Assembly: GCA_023614405.1 (NCBI GenBank)
Contig: CM042694.1
Span: 354,968,010-355,032,009 of the forward strand
Source: Avena insularis
Taxonomy: Eukaryota > Streptophyta > Magnoliopsida > Poales > Poaceae
DNA length: 64,000 bases
Reading direction: 5' to 3'
Position numbers and translations under genes: made by a program
The notes under the pieces: generated by a model
Told to the model about the DNA's origin: nothing
Seen by the model: only the letters and a program-made list of their open reading frames with translations
Database searches by the model: none
In this document: positions 12,434-23,447 of the stretch, one piece after another
How the letters are laid out: each line of letters starts with the position of its first letter
How positions within the stretch are numbered: the stretch's first letter is position 1

Positions 12434-13999
12434 CATGTCACCTCAAAAATTATTCTTTCTTTTTTATCACTTACCTACTCGAGGACGAGCAGGAGTTAAG
12501 CTTGGGGATGTTAATATGTTGCTAACGTATCTATAATTTTTGATGTTCCATGCTTGTTTTATATCTACTTTCTTATGTTTTGTCCACACTTTGGAGTATT
12601 TTTACACATTTTCTGGAGCTAACCTATTAACAAGATGCCACAGTGCTAGTTGCATGTTTTCTGCTATTTTTAGTTCTAGAAAGCCAGAAAATGAATATTC
12701 TCGGAATTGGACGGGACGAAAGCCAAAGTTAATATTTCACCGAGGGGAACACGAAGCCAGAAGACGAGACAGAGAAAGGCCAGGGGCTGGCCACACCACC
12801 TGGCCCGCGCCAGGGGGTGGTGTGGGCCCCTCCTGCCTCCATCGACCTTGCCTCTTTGCCTATATATTGCCTCCGATACAGAAGCCCTAAGTACCCGATC
12901 AAAATTCCATGAAAGAGTCTATAGCCGCCACCATCTCCATCCGTAGATCGGGAGGGATCTGAAGCTCTTCCCGGCACCCTGCCAGAGGGGAGAATTCACC
13001 CTGGAGGCCTTCTTCATCACCATGCCTGCCTCCGGTGTGATGCGTGAGTAGTTCATCCTTGGACTACGGGTCCATGTAGTAGCTAGATGGTTGGTTCTCC
13101 TCCTTTGTGCTATCATGTTTAGATCTTGTGAGCTCCGTTCATGATCAAGATCATCTATTTGTAATCCTACATGTTGTGTTTACGGGGATCCGATGGATAT
13201 TGAGATGCTATTTTAGATTGAGTATTGATTCTATCATGTCTTTGTTATTTGTGATCTTGCATGCTCTCCGTTGTTAGTAGCTATCTTGGCCGAGTAGATG
13301 CTAGCAACTCCAAGAGGGAGTATTTATGCTCGATAGTGGGTTCATGCCTCTAGTAATCTAGGAAGTGATGTAAATCTCTAAGGTACTAGATGTGCTGTTG
13401 CTACTAGGGAGAAAATAGCAATCCTTTGTTCATAGAACAATCGTATTGTTTACTTTACACACTTTGCTTAATGCAATTATCTGTTGCTTGCAACTTAATA
13501 CTGGAGGGGGTTCGGATGATAACCTGAAAGTAGATTATTAGTCATAGATGCAGTTACGTTCTATGTATAATGTTGTAATGCCCAATCAAATCTCATAGGA
13601 GTCAAGATGATTAGTATATGCATGTATGCTTTCTCGATGTTTGTCAATTGCCTCGCTGTAATTTGTTCACCCAACATATGATCTATCTTAAGGAGAATCA
13701 CCACTAGTGAACTATGGACCCCGGTCCTTTCTTTTACCATCAATCTACAACTGTTTACTGTTCTATGTTTACTTTCTGCAAGCTATTACTATCTTCCACA
13801 CAATACGTTTAATCCTTTGTTTTCAGCAAAACTGGTGAGATTGACAACCTCACTGTAAGTTGGGGGCAAAGTTCTTTGGTTATGTTGTGCAAGATTCCAA
13901 GTTGGAAACAACACCTTAGAGGTGTTTCCTTGCTCCTACTGGTTCGATAACCTTGGTTTTGATAACTGAGGGAAAACTTGTTGTTGTGCTCATCATACC
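12434..13999 (+). mobile_element. Athila-type element fragment (3' end and LTR), plus strand
   Basis: 12434-12511 matches the end of the internal region, with polypurine tract, of the minus-strand Athila-type element at 42711-50761. The match covers the CTCGAGGACGAGCAGGAGTT motif and GGGGATGT. An LTR starts at about 12512 (TAATATG, from TGATACG) and runs to about 13999. There the last ~50 bp of the LTR seen in the complete copies are missing. The TATA-like box is at 12861-12868. The rest of the element lies outside the window, beyond elements 1 and 2a. Confidence 0.85.
12512..13999 (+). repeat. Athila-type LTR, 3' truncated
   Basis: Homologous, in inverted orientation, to 42711-44269 and 49178-50761. 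It ends at GCTCATCATACC, where the complete copies continue with a further ~50 bp to a terminal CA. There are no coding features. Confidence 0.83.
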
Positions 14000-14092
14000 C
14001 ACACACACATAGCACGGGCCGACACACCCAACGAGCTCGATATATTTTGGGCCATCACACCCACACACACATAGCACGGGCCGACACACCCA
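13991..14092. repeat. 40-bp direct repeat, two copies
   Basis: 13991-14030 and 14053-14092 are nearly identical (one difference seen) and contain CACACACACATAGCACGGGC. The first copy overlaps the broken end of the Athila LTR, suggesting a repair or slippage product at the junction. Confidence 0.7.
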
Positions 14093-14650
14093 GCGCTGAG
14101 CCTATGTCTCGTGGGCACAAAATGTCTTGCGCATGCGTCGCTGCCACTCCACGGATCATCCACACCATTAGGCCCCCTTCTCCCTGGTGGTACAACGCCT
14201 CCATCCTGGCCTCAATATGGTCGGAAAAGTTCCTGTCTATAGATAAATGCAGGGCACCAGTGAATACGGAGCGGGCAACCGCCGCCATCGACGTGTTTGT
14301 TGGGGGCGAGGGGAGATGATTAGAGGATGAGCATGGATGTGCGCGGACGCAGGGAGCCGATTGCTGGATGTGGCTTGACACAACATGAGGAAGGCTGGCG
14401 TGTGGCTGCCCTCATCCCAATCTGACGGGCCACGACGACTGGACGCTCATCCCTCGGTCCTCTCGGCTGAAACGTTGAAGCTGCGCACATAGGTACACTT
14501 CCCGCCCATGGTCCCCTCCTCCTCCGCCTCTAGGAGGCAGGGCGCATCCGCATCTCTCCTCTGTGTACCTCGCCCCCACGACCGAGCAGAGGAGGCAGGG
14601 GTCACGCACCTAGTTTTGGAGAGACAGAGACGGTGATAGGGCAGCGGGGG
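14093..14650. other. Unclassified sequence left of element 2b
   Basis: GC-rich, no recognised domain. A 108-codon minus-strand frame (14055-14381) has gene-like composition but matches nothing I know. The stretch ends with a G run that is the probable insertion site of element 2b; the continuation is 22326 onward. Confidence 0.4.
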
Positions 14651-15563
14651 TGATATGGGGTGACCCGATCTTCTTAGCAAGCACTTGTCGATGATGATGG
14701 TAGATGATAGATAACTAGTATGTAGCTATGAAGTCTCCCGCTCGAACCCTAATGCCAATGCAAAAACTCTCGAACCCTGTAGGATATTCACAACACCACA
14801 CTCTTGCGCACGTAGCCGGCGACCACGAACGGTAGTTTGCAATCTACTAATTCCCAGTGGAACAACAGATCACACTTAATTGCAGTTGGTAGAAATTGAT
14901 CACAAGTAATTCCAGAGGTTCTATGAAACAAACAACTCCTAAATAATTTTAATGTGGTCTAAAACCTAACTATGTGTGGTGCCCCATCTATTTAAGAGTC
15001 TGGGGGAGGCGGCCAAGGTGGGATCCGAGTTGGTCCCACCCAACTAGGGTACAAACCGACCCATAAAGGGTGCAGCCTCAGGACTTTGCCGTGGCAGGCT
15101 TTGACTGTTGTTTTGTCACGTTACTGCCGTGGCAAAGAATCTACTTCGCTTCGTGCATGCAGCCTATGTGGCAGATAAAAGTGGTGTTTCTCTGTTGCGG
15201 CAGAGATCTTCGACCAAGTGTTTATCTTCAACCTTGTGTGCTCCTTGCGCTTCCTCTCTCTCCTCCCTCGCGCATTCTTCATTGATCAACACGCCATGTT
15301 CCATTAGCTCCTCGCTCCGTGCTACGCCTTCTTCTCCCAAGTACCTGATCATGCAATAATTCAAAGACTTAGGTAGTATAAAATTCTCATTAACTAAAAC
15401 ATCTGGCTCATTAAGAAACAAGTTCACCTGTTGTTCTAGTAGCTTAGCACGAGCTCTTGTAATTTGTCCAATCCTTATCTCATTGGATTGATCTTTCTTT
15501 GCAGCAGCTGGAACATCATTAGTAGCAATTGGGGTAGGTGTAACTGTAGGGATGTCCTCATCA
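14651..15563 (-). repeat. 3' LTR of element 2b (913 bp)
   Basis: TGATATGGGG...CCTCATCA on the plus strand. It is homologous along its length to 21406-22325, with scattered substitutions and a shorter, diverged palindrome region (GCCGTGGCA motifs near 15085-15200). In element orientation the LTR starts TGATGAGG; its first TGA is the stop codon of the integrase frame. Confidence 0.9.
15320..15563 (-). other. Conserved reading frame inside 2b 3' LTR
   Basis: About 80 codons from the LTR start: DEDIPTVTPTPIATND, SNEIRIGQITRARAKLLEQ, ENFILPKSLNYCMIRYLGEE. They are in a different frame from the upstream integrase, which stops at the LTR boundary. The same frame is open in the 5' LTR (22082-22325). 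It probably once continued the integrase frame. Confidence 0.55.
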
Positions 15564-17100
15564 TCTCCCTCCCTCAAAAGGCGTCGACCCCGACGCTCCA
15601 AGGTATTCTCCAGCATATGGTGATAAATAAGCAACATTGAAATTGTTGCTAGCTCCACCAAACTCCTCAATAGGTATATCAACCGAGTATGCAATATCAT
15701 TAATTTTGGATAACACCTTGTAAGGACCAGCACCACGTGGCTTCAACTTGGACTTGCGAAGTAGTGGAAATCTATCCTTGCGTAGATGCACCCAAACCAT
15801 TTCGCCAGGCTTGAACAACAATTCCTTCCTTGCTTGATTCCTTGTAGCAGCAATGTTCTTGCCTTTCTTCTCAATAGCCTTTCGAGTCTTATCATGAATT
15901 TTCTTCACATATTCAACACGTTTTGATGCCTCTATATCAACTCTCTCGTGCAATGGCAAAGGCAACAAATCAAGTGGCGTCAATGGCTTGAAGCCATACA
16001 CCACCTCAAAAGGACAAAGATGAGTAGTGGAATGCACAACCCTGTTCAACATGGGGCAAACACTCTTCCCACTCCCGCGGATTCTTTTTTATCATAGTCC
16101 TTAGCAGATGTGACAATGTTCGATTCACCACCTCCGTTTGACCATCTGTTTGGGAATGACATGTAGTACTGAATAGCAACTTCGTTCCCAGCTTCCTCAT
16201 AAGGTCTTCCAAAAGTAGCTCATGAACTTCACATCACGGTCAGAAACAATCATCTTAGGTACTCCATGTAATCTCATGATGTCCCTGAAAAACAGGTTAG
16301 CAACATGCGATGCATCATCCCTTTTGTGGCAGGCAATAAAATGAGCCATCTTAGGGAACCTATCCACTACCACAAATATAGAGTCATAACCTCTCTGAGT
16401 TTTAGGTATACCTAGCAAAAAATCCATACTAATGTCTTCCCATCGAGTAGTAGGTGCAGAGAGAGGTGTATACAAACCATGAGGCTTCAGCTTGGATTTT
16501 GACTTGTGGCATGTAATACATCGGCTCACAAATCTTTACACATCACGCCTCATCTTGGGCCAATAAAAATGATTGGCAAGCATGAGCAACATCTTCTCAC
16601 GCCCAAAGTGACCCATCAAACCACCAGCATGTGATTCCTGCACTAAGAACAAACGCAACGATGATTCTAGAATACATAGTTTGTTAGCTCGAAACAAATA
16701 TCCATCATGTATATGATACTTATCCCACGCGTTTCTAAGAGCACACGAATGATATGGTTCAGCAAAATCATGGTCAGTTGCATAAAGTGCACAAATACTT
16801 TCTAATCCAGAAATTTTAACATCAAGATTGGTTAATAGCATGTTCTTCCTAGATAAAGCATCAGCAACAACATTCTCTTTTCCCTTCTTATACTTAATGA
16901 TGTCAGGAAAAGACTCAATAAACTCAACCCATTTAGCTAATCGTCTATGCAAGTTTGATTGAGTTTTTAAATATTTCAATGCTTCATGATCAGAATGTAT
17001 GATAAATTCTTTTGGCCACAAATAATGTTGCCAAACTTCAAGTACTCTAACAAGTGCATACAATTATTTATCATAAATAGGATAGTTCAAGCGATCACCA
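15561..17100 (-). pseudogene. pol: RNase H and integrase of element 2b
   Basis: RNase H residues [15 protein letters not shown] and ADALSRK lie at about 16800-17000. The integrase zinc finger ([11 protein letters not shown] and CITCHKSK) lies at about 16500-16640 and the core ([25 protein letters not shown]) at 16200-16450. [15 protein letters not shown] is near 16100-16170. The C-terminal domain (EMVWVHLRKDRFP, KPRGAGPYKVL, FNVAYLSPY) is near 15600-15830. The frame ends at a TGA at 15561-15563 that coincides with the start of the LTR. A stop near 16530 and frame changes near 16050-16210 break it. Confidence 0.87.
15564..15580 (-). other. Polypurine tract of element 2b
   Basis: In element orientation the sequence just before the 3' LTR is CTTTTGAGGGAGGGAGA, a standard plus-strand primer tract for LTR retrotransposons. 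Confidence 0.85.
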
Positions 17101-17161
17101 GTAAGTTTCTCAGAAAAATATGCTGTAGGGCGACCCTCTTGCATCAAAACGCCACCAATGC

Positions 17162-18010
17162 CTATACCACTAGCATCACATCAACTTCAAATTGCTTCGA
17201 AAAATCAGGTAATGCAAGTAATGGTGCAGAAGTAAGAAAACGTTTCAATGTATCAAAAGCAATATCTTGGGTAGCGCCCCATACAAAAGGAACACCTTTC
17301 TCTGTCAAGTCATTCAATGGTGCAGCAATGGTGCTAAAATCCTTCACAAAGCGCCTATAGAAACCAGCTAAGCCGTGGAAACTACGCACTTGACTTGCAT
17401 TCATGGGAGTAGGCCAATTCTGAATTGATTCAATTTTAGATTGATCTACCTCTACCACATTCTTATATACAACAAATCCCATAAATATGACCTTATCTTT
17501 TGCAAATGTGCACTTCTCAAGATTATCATATAGTTTATTATCACGCAACACTTGCAAAACTTGTCGGATATAATTACAATGTTCAGTTTCGTTGTGGCTA
17601 TAGATTAGTATATCATCAAAGTAAACAACCACAAAACGACCAATAAAATCTCTCAAAACATGATTCATTAATCGCATGAATGTACTAGGTGCATTAGTAA
17701 GACCAAATGACATAACTAACCACTCATACAAACCAAATTTTGTTTTGAAAGAAGTTTTCCACTCATCCCCTTCTTTCATCCTAATTTGATGATAACCACT
17801 ACGCAAATCAATCTTAGAGAAAATAGCAGCACCACTCAATTCATCTAGCATATCCTCTAAGCGTGGAATAGGATGACGATATCGAATAGTGATGTTATTA
17901 ATAGCTCTACAATCTACACACATGCGCCATGTACCATATTTCTTAGGCACTAAAATAACAGGAACATCACAAGGGCTAAGAGAGACACGAATGTACCCTT
18001 TATCCAGCAA
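17162..18010 (-). pseudogene. pol: Reverse transcriptase of element 2b
   Basis: A 282-codon open frame covers most of [46 protein letters not shown] and the catalytic YFDD at 17612-17623, followed by the connection region ([15 protein letters not shown]) and the start of RNase H ([11 protein letters not shown]). The frame shifts just after, between 17063 and 17162. Confidence 0.88.
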
Positions 18011-18058
18011 CGCATGTACTTGTTTCGGTATCTCCTTTGTTTCTTTGGGGTTGGTCCT

Positions 18059-19089
18059 TTAGGGTGCACGATTGGGAAGTGTGGCGCCAGGGATCAAGTC
18101 AATTTGGTGTTTAATACCACGCAATGGAGGTAATCCTACAAGTACATCTTCTGGAAACACATCCCCAAAATCCTGCAAAACATAAGAGATACCAAGAGAA
18201 ATAGGGGTCATGTCGTTAGAAACCAATACCTCGCCCTTATACATGAGCACAAGCGGCATGGCTATAGGATCCTCACGAAATTCTCTCATATCCTCTTTGG
18301 TGGCTAATATCAGCAAATTAGGCACTCTTTCACTTTTCATTATATCACTCAATTTAGGCTCAATTACATCATGAACAGCTGTCACATTATCTCGCCGAGC
18401 TATAGGATCATCCTTCAAATTCACTTCTATCTTCTGGCGAGAATCATTCACAATGTCTTGTGGTGTCATTGGCTGCATAGTAATCTTCTTTCCTTTGAAT
18501 TCCAAGTGACATGTATTGGCTCTCCCATTGTGTTGCACATGGCGATCATAGAGCCAAGGCCGACCCAATAGAAGATGGCAAATAGTCATAGGAACCACAT
18601 CAAAGTCAATAGAATCCTTGTATGATCCTATTTGAAAATTCACACGTACCATATGATTTACCTTCATCTCACCATTGTTGCTCAACCATTGTATGTAGTA
18701 TGGCTTGGGATGAGGCAAATAAGTCAAATTCAGCTTGGCACATACTCCTTACTTGCAAGATTTCTGTAGCTACCTCCATCAATAATTACCTTGTAAGCTT
18801 TGTTAGATCGAACTAGAGCTTTTGTTTGAAACAAGTTGCAACACTGAGATTCATCAATAGGTTGCACACTAAGTATGCGTGGAGACACCACAATAGTAGG
18901 TGCACGCACAGGATAAGCATCATGACCATCCTCGCCATCATAATCAGAATCGGCATCAATCTCATCTCCACTCTCATACTCACCTTGTTCATTGACAAAC
19001 ATGACCTTGCTGTTTGGACAATCTTTCTTGTAGTGTCCTCTACCCCCACAAGTATGGCACACCACATGGCGAGTACACGCAGTTGACAT
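18059..19089 (-). pseudogene. Nucleocapsid and protease region of element 2b
   Basis: A CCHC zinc knuckle (CHTCGGRGHYKKDC) near 19015-19060 is followed by an acidic linker and the protease-like site IIDGGSYRNLAS near 18755-18790. A frameshift near 18730 leads to the rest of the protease (VVPMTICHLLLGRPWLYDR) and the linker to RT. The knuckle is in a different frame from the gag core, so one more shift lies near 19085. Confidence 0.8.
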
Positions 19090-20186
19090 ATTGGAACCGA
19101 ACTAGCAGCAGGAGTAGCGGGCTTCCGAGCATTGGAACCAAACGAAGATGTAGGTGCAGGTTTGGCTGATGGTGTAGGATGGCTAGTAGCAGGTGGCACC
19201 ATAGTAGGCGGCGTAGATCTGGCCGAAAAACGGCTGGTAGACGTAAACCGTGCACGTGACTTAGCCTCCTCAGCTAACTGTGACTCGGCCTCTCTAGCAT
19301 GGTGCAATAGCTCATTTATAGTGTCGTACTTGTGATGACGAACAATGCTCTTGATTTGAAGCTTCAAATTGTTGAGAAAACGCCGCATAGTCATCTCAAG
19401 GGACTCACGAACCTTAGCACGTTGCATAAGCATCTCCATCTCCATGTAGTACTCATCAATGGACATGTTTCCTTGCCTCAACTGTGTCAACTTATCAAAA
19501 ATTGATCGCAAGTAATTGGTGGGTACAAAACGATCCTTCATGATGCTCTTCATCTCACCCCAATCCATCACAGGAAGTTGATTGTCGTCCCTTCTATTCT
19601 GCACAATAGCATCCCACCAACGCAAAGCATATCCATCAAATTCTGACGCTGCAAGCTTAACCTTCTTGTCTTCTGGATAATCAAACAAACGCCAGAGCTT
19701 CTCAATCTTCAACTCCCAAGTAAGATAATCCTCAGGATCAAGTGAACCATTGAAGGAGGGAATTGAAAACTTGGGCTTGCCCAAACCATCATCAGCTTGG
19801 TTCGGAACACGCTGAGCACGTCCCAAAGGGGCATATCCACGTCCATAAAGAGGAGCAGCAGCAGGTGCAGGGGGATTGGCACGTCCTCTGCCATGATGTG
19901 GGGCAGCATCAGCCGCACTACCCTCATCATCATCCTCAAACACATCATCGGGTTGGAAATCCTGTCTTTGCTGAATTGCCGCTGTAAGAGCCTCAATCAA
20001 ACGCTGCAAGGTGGCGACATTGACATTGATTACTGTCACTTGAGTTTAAATGTTATTGACTGCGCCAGTATTATGATCCACTGCCTCTTGCATGTCCTTG
20101 ATATTCCCATAAATAGACTCGTGCCAAGTAGCACGCTCCTCATCCTTCTGATGCTGTGACACAACATCAACATCACTCAAAGACAT
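19086..20186 (-). pseudogene. gag: gag core of element 2b
   Basis: The first ATG is at 20186 (MSLSDVD); an in-frame TAA at about 20046-20048 interrupts the coiled-coil-like N-terminal part. The frame is then open: an Asp/Glu-rich patch, a Pro/Gly-rich linker, and the gag core with WELKIEKLWRLFDYPEDKK and LRWWDAIVQ near 19600-19720. NMSIDEYYMEMEMLMQRAK and a Ser/Pro/Thr-rich tail follow. It is co-linear with the element 2a gag. Confidence 0.87.
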
Positions 20187-21405
20187 GATTAGTAGGTTAG
20201 TGCAAAAATCAAAATCTATTTGGTGGAAACACTCACAACTCACTTACAACTAACAAGAAAGGAGATCTTACCGTTCCAAAGTGAATAGAGATGCTTTACC
20301 AAACGTAATCAAAGACTTATGCACTGATGTGATGAAGTGAATATCAAAGGTATAGAGAACAATCACAGGACACACTGGTTATTTATGGTGGAGCTCTAGG
20401 TATGGTATCCTAAGTACACCGCAAACAAGTCCTAGTGCTGATTGTACAAAACCCAAGAAACACACACGTGGAGATAAATGTGGCAGTGCAACTATGAAGG
20501 GTGTTGCACTACTCTCGAGAGACACTAGCAAAGCTCAAAGTAAACAGGCACAAGATTTCTCAACCTACCGGTGCACAAAGATATCACTAGGCCTCTTGCT
20601 CAATTCTCCTTTCCTTTTTCTTTTTCTTTTGTATAGCTTCTTTCTCTTTTTTCTTTTTTTTTTCTTTTGCTATATCTCTTTTTTTGAATATATATATCAC
20701 AGCCAATTCATAAAGCAAAGCACCAAAACCTACGAGCAGCCTGTAAGAGCGGAAACTAGTCTCAATGGGAAAGTTTCTACACGTATGAAATAGAAAGGCT
20801 GTGGCTAAAGTTCAGGAAAAAGTGCAATTTTCACACTTTGCAAGAAATGCTGCCATGGCAGAAAAACTGATCAAAATCATGCTGTGGCAGAGATCCTGCA
20901 TCAGCGAAAACCGATCGAACTGTGTCATGCAGAGCGGCGGTAGCTAGCTGGAAGAGAATCGCGCGGAAAGTGTAACGCGGCAGAGCGGCGGCAGCGAGCA
21001 GGCGCGCGTGACAGAGAAATTGTGCTATGGCAGGAGTTCGTGTCGTGGCAGGAAACAACTCGTTTCCGTGCCGCGGCAGAATCGGTATCTACTTTTTTTT
21101 GTTTTAATTAATGCAAACCCACTCGGCCAAGAGTAATACACAAGGACTCCTAGCTAGGATCGGATCTGCTAAAGGAGGTGGAAAACTAAGGTGGATTCGG
21201 CTAGAGCAAGAAGAAAACGATGAACCGATCTAGATCTAAAACTGAAAGAGGAACATGACCAACAACTATTACTCGAATACGATGTAATCTAGGCTATAGC
21301 AACTCTTTTTGTGGGGCTTTTTCTGTATAGGACGAAACACACGAACTAATCTACGGATGGATTTGTGGATACTTACCGAGGCAACGAGGAAATCTGATAC
21401 CAAGA
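20187..21405 (-). other. 5' leader and primer site of element 2b
   Basis: About 1.2 kb without a gene. It contains a T-rich tract (20610-20690) and a cluster of CTGCCRYGGCAG-like half or full palindromes at 20850-21085. The primer site at 21388-21403 reads TTGGTATCAGATTTCC in element orientation, iMet-like. Confidence 0.7.
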
Positions 21406-22325
21406 TAATATGGGGTGGTCCGGTCTTCTTAGCAAGCACTTGTCGATGATGATGGTAGATGATAGATAACTAGTATGTAGATATGAACTCTCCCGCTCGA
21501 ACCCTGATGTCAATGCAACAGCTCTCGAACCTTGTAGGATATTCACAACACCATACTCTTGCGCACGTAGCTGTCGACCACAAACGGTAGTTTACAATCT
21601 ACTAATTCCTAGTGGAACAACAGATCACACTTAATTGCAGTTGGTAGAAATCGATCACAAGTAATTCTAGAGGTTCTATGAAAGAAACAACTCCAAAATA
21701 ATTTTAACGTGGTCTAAAACCTAACTATGTGTGGCGCCCCATCTAATTAAGAGTCTGGGGGAGGCGGCCAAGGTGGGATCCGAGTTGGTCCCACCCAACT
21801 AGGGTACAAACCGACCCATAAAGGGTTCGGCCTCAGGACTCTGCCGTGGCAGGCTTTGAATCAGTTTTCCTATCACGGTAGCCTGCCGTGGCAGCAAATC
21901 TGCTCGTTTCTGTGCCGCGGCAGCCTGCCGTGGCAGAGAAAAGTGGCATTTCTCTGCCGCGGCAGAGATCTTCCACCAAGTGTTGATCTTCAATCTTGTG
22001 TGCTCCTTGCGCTTTCTCCCTCTCCTCCCTCGCACATTCTTCATTGATCAACACACCATGTTCCATTAGTTCCTTGCTCCGTACTACGCCTTCTTCTCCC
22101 AAGTACCTAATCATGCAATAATTCAAAGACTTAGGTAGTATAAAATTATCATTAACTAAAACATCAGGCTCATTAAGAAACAAGTTCACCTGTTGTTCTA
22201 GTGGCTTAGCACGAGCTCTTGTAATTGGTCCAATCCTTATCTCATTGAATTGATATTTCTTTGCAGCAGTTGGAACATCATCAGTAGCAATTGGGGTAGG
22301 TGTAACTGTAGGGATGTCCTCATCG
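21406..22325 (-). repeat. 5' LTR of element 2b (920 bp)
   Basis: The plus-strand start is TAATATGGGG (TG to TA change relative to the 3' LTR) and the end is CTCATCG (CA to CG change). Five CTGCCGTGGCAG or GCCGCGGCAG palindromes lie at 21841-21965, in the U3 side. A long open frame at the outer end (about 22082-22325) matches the other LTR copies. Confidence 0.88.
21841..21965. promoter_or_regulatory. Reiterated CTGCCGTGGCAG palindromes in 2b U3
   Basis: Copies start at 21841, 21883, 21911, 21924 and 21953, all with a TGCCRYGGCA core. They occupy the LTR position where element 2a carries GGATTATCC palindromes. More copies lie in the leader (20850-21085). A function as protein-binding sites is inference. 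Confidence 0.5.
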
Positions 22326-22330
22326 GGGGG

Positions 22331-22680
22331 CATTTTCTTTGTTGGGAAGCCAGGCCATCGAAGTCGGCCTCTATTTGCTAGGATCGACTGGACTTGATGA
22401 AGAAGACTGCGATTCCGGCCACGTATGCACCAGAGTGAGAGGGTGGCCATGGTCCATGGAACAACTGTCTTCTCATCCGTGTGGTACTCCGTCTTGACGG
22501 AATCATGTAGCTTTCCCAGGTTTGTCGGAGTGGAGTCAACCTCTTGCACAAGCCACATTGGTTCTTCCTCCTGAACTATTTTGTCTAAAGTGGATCTACT
22601 GGAGTTCCAACATATCGCCAACATGAGTCGTGCCCGACGTCAATGGTGTTCTTGATCGGAACTAGTACGGGACAGAGAGA
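22331..22680 (-). other. Unrecognised gene-like fragment
   Basis: A minus-strand frame, artificially joined to the LTR frame of 2b, has about 95 residues with ordinary protein composition (start near 22624; WLVQEVDSTPTNLGKLHDSV, VVPWTMATLSLWCIRGRN). I do not recognise it. It could be an exon fragment of a host gene or part of an unclassified element. Confidence 0.3.
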
Positions 22681-23330
22681 GGCTCTCCCATAAGGAGGCG
22701 GTGGCAGCAAAACCCATCTAGGGTTCCTTTCCTCTGCCGGCGACACCACTGGTCCGTCCCGTCTCCGGCGGCCTTAGGGCCTTGGAGGCGTGACGGACCA
22801 CGGCCTCTCGCCGGTGGGAGGTTTTAGCGTTTTGTTTAGACTATTTTTAGTGTCTTTTTTTGGATGTTGAGGCGACGACTATGTCCTGGAGTCGGAATAA
22901 GGTCCTCCTCGTCCTATCCTCGCTCTGGTGGTGCGTCTAGCATCGATGGAGGGCGTGTGGAGTCGTGTGTCCGACAGATCCCTTGGGATCTGGTCATTTT
23001 TTGTTGGTGTGTTTTGGGGTCAGTATCTTCTGATTTAAGTTAGTCATCTTCGGTGATGGTTACTGCTCTGGTGCGCTGGTCTTTTGGGGCCTTAGCACGA
23101 CGACTTCCCGTCTGTCTACTACAACAAGCTCTACTACGACAAGTTTTGCCCGGCTCCGGTGATGGAGGGGCGAGGACGGCGGCGCGCCTTCGGCTCATGC
23201 CAGTGTTTGTAGTCGTCGCTAGGTGGTCCATTGCCCTATTTGTAATTTTTATTACTTGTAGGACTCTTTATACTGCTGTTGATGATTATTAATAGATCGA
23301 TGGAATTTCGTAAATAAAAAATTAGATCTA
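22681..23330 (+). other. Retroposon-like or gene-3'-end-like sequence
   Basis: GC-rich, then T-rich towards the 3' end, finishing with GTAATTTTTATTAC, GATTATTAATAGATCG and an A-rich end (AAATAAAAAAT at about 23313-23323). This looks like the 3' part of a retroposed transcript or LINE, but no ORF with RT or endonuclease is visible. Confidence 0.3.
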
Positions 23331-23447
23331 CTGGCTGGTTTCGATCTATTTATTTGTTCATGGATTTTAGGTGAGATTTTTCTGTTTGTGTTTTCGAACA
23401 TGGGAAATTTTCAGGCCCGCGGCTCGATCCTACGCCCCTGGAGCAAT

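Larger units (their letters stand above)
14651..22325 (-). mobile_element. Element 2b: complete Gypsy retrotransposon (7.7 kb)
   Basis: Both LTRs (14651-15563, 21406-22325), primer site, gag, pol and polypurine tract are present on the minus strand. The flanks are G runs (14646-14650 and 22326-22330), compatible with a GGGGG target duplication, but a homopolymer is weak evidence. The order is gag-PR-RT-RH-IN. RT (YFDD) and integrase C-terminus look like a CRM/Reina-type chromovirus; exact lineage is not established. Stops and frameshifts make it non-functional. Confidence 0.9.

Noticed and set aside
13991..14092. Direct repeats considered as a CRISPR array
   Set aside because: Only two copies, in a plant nuclear repeat context, and one copy overlaps a retrotransposon LTR.
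21833..22624. A 263-codon minus frame that looks like one gene
   Set aside because: It crosses the outer boundary of the 2b 5' LTR at 22325, so it is an accidental fusion of flanking sequence with the LTR frame.
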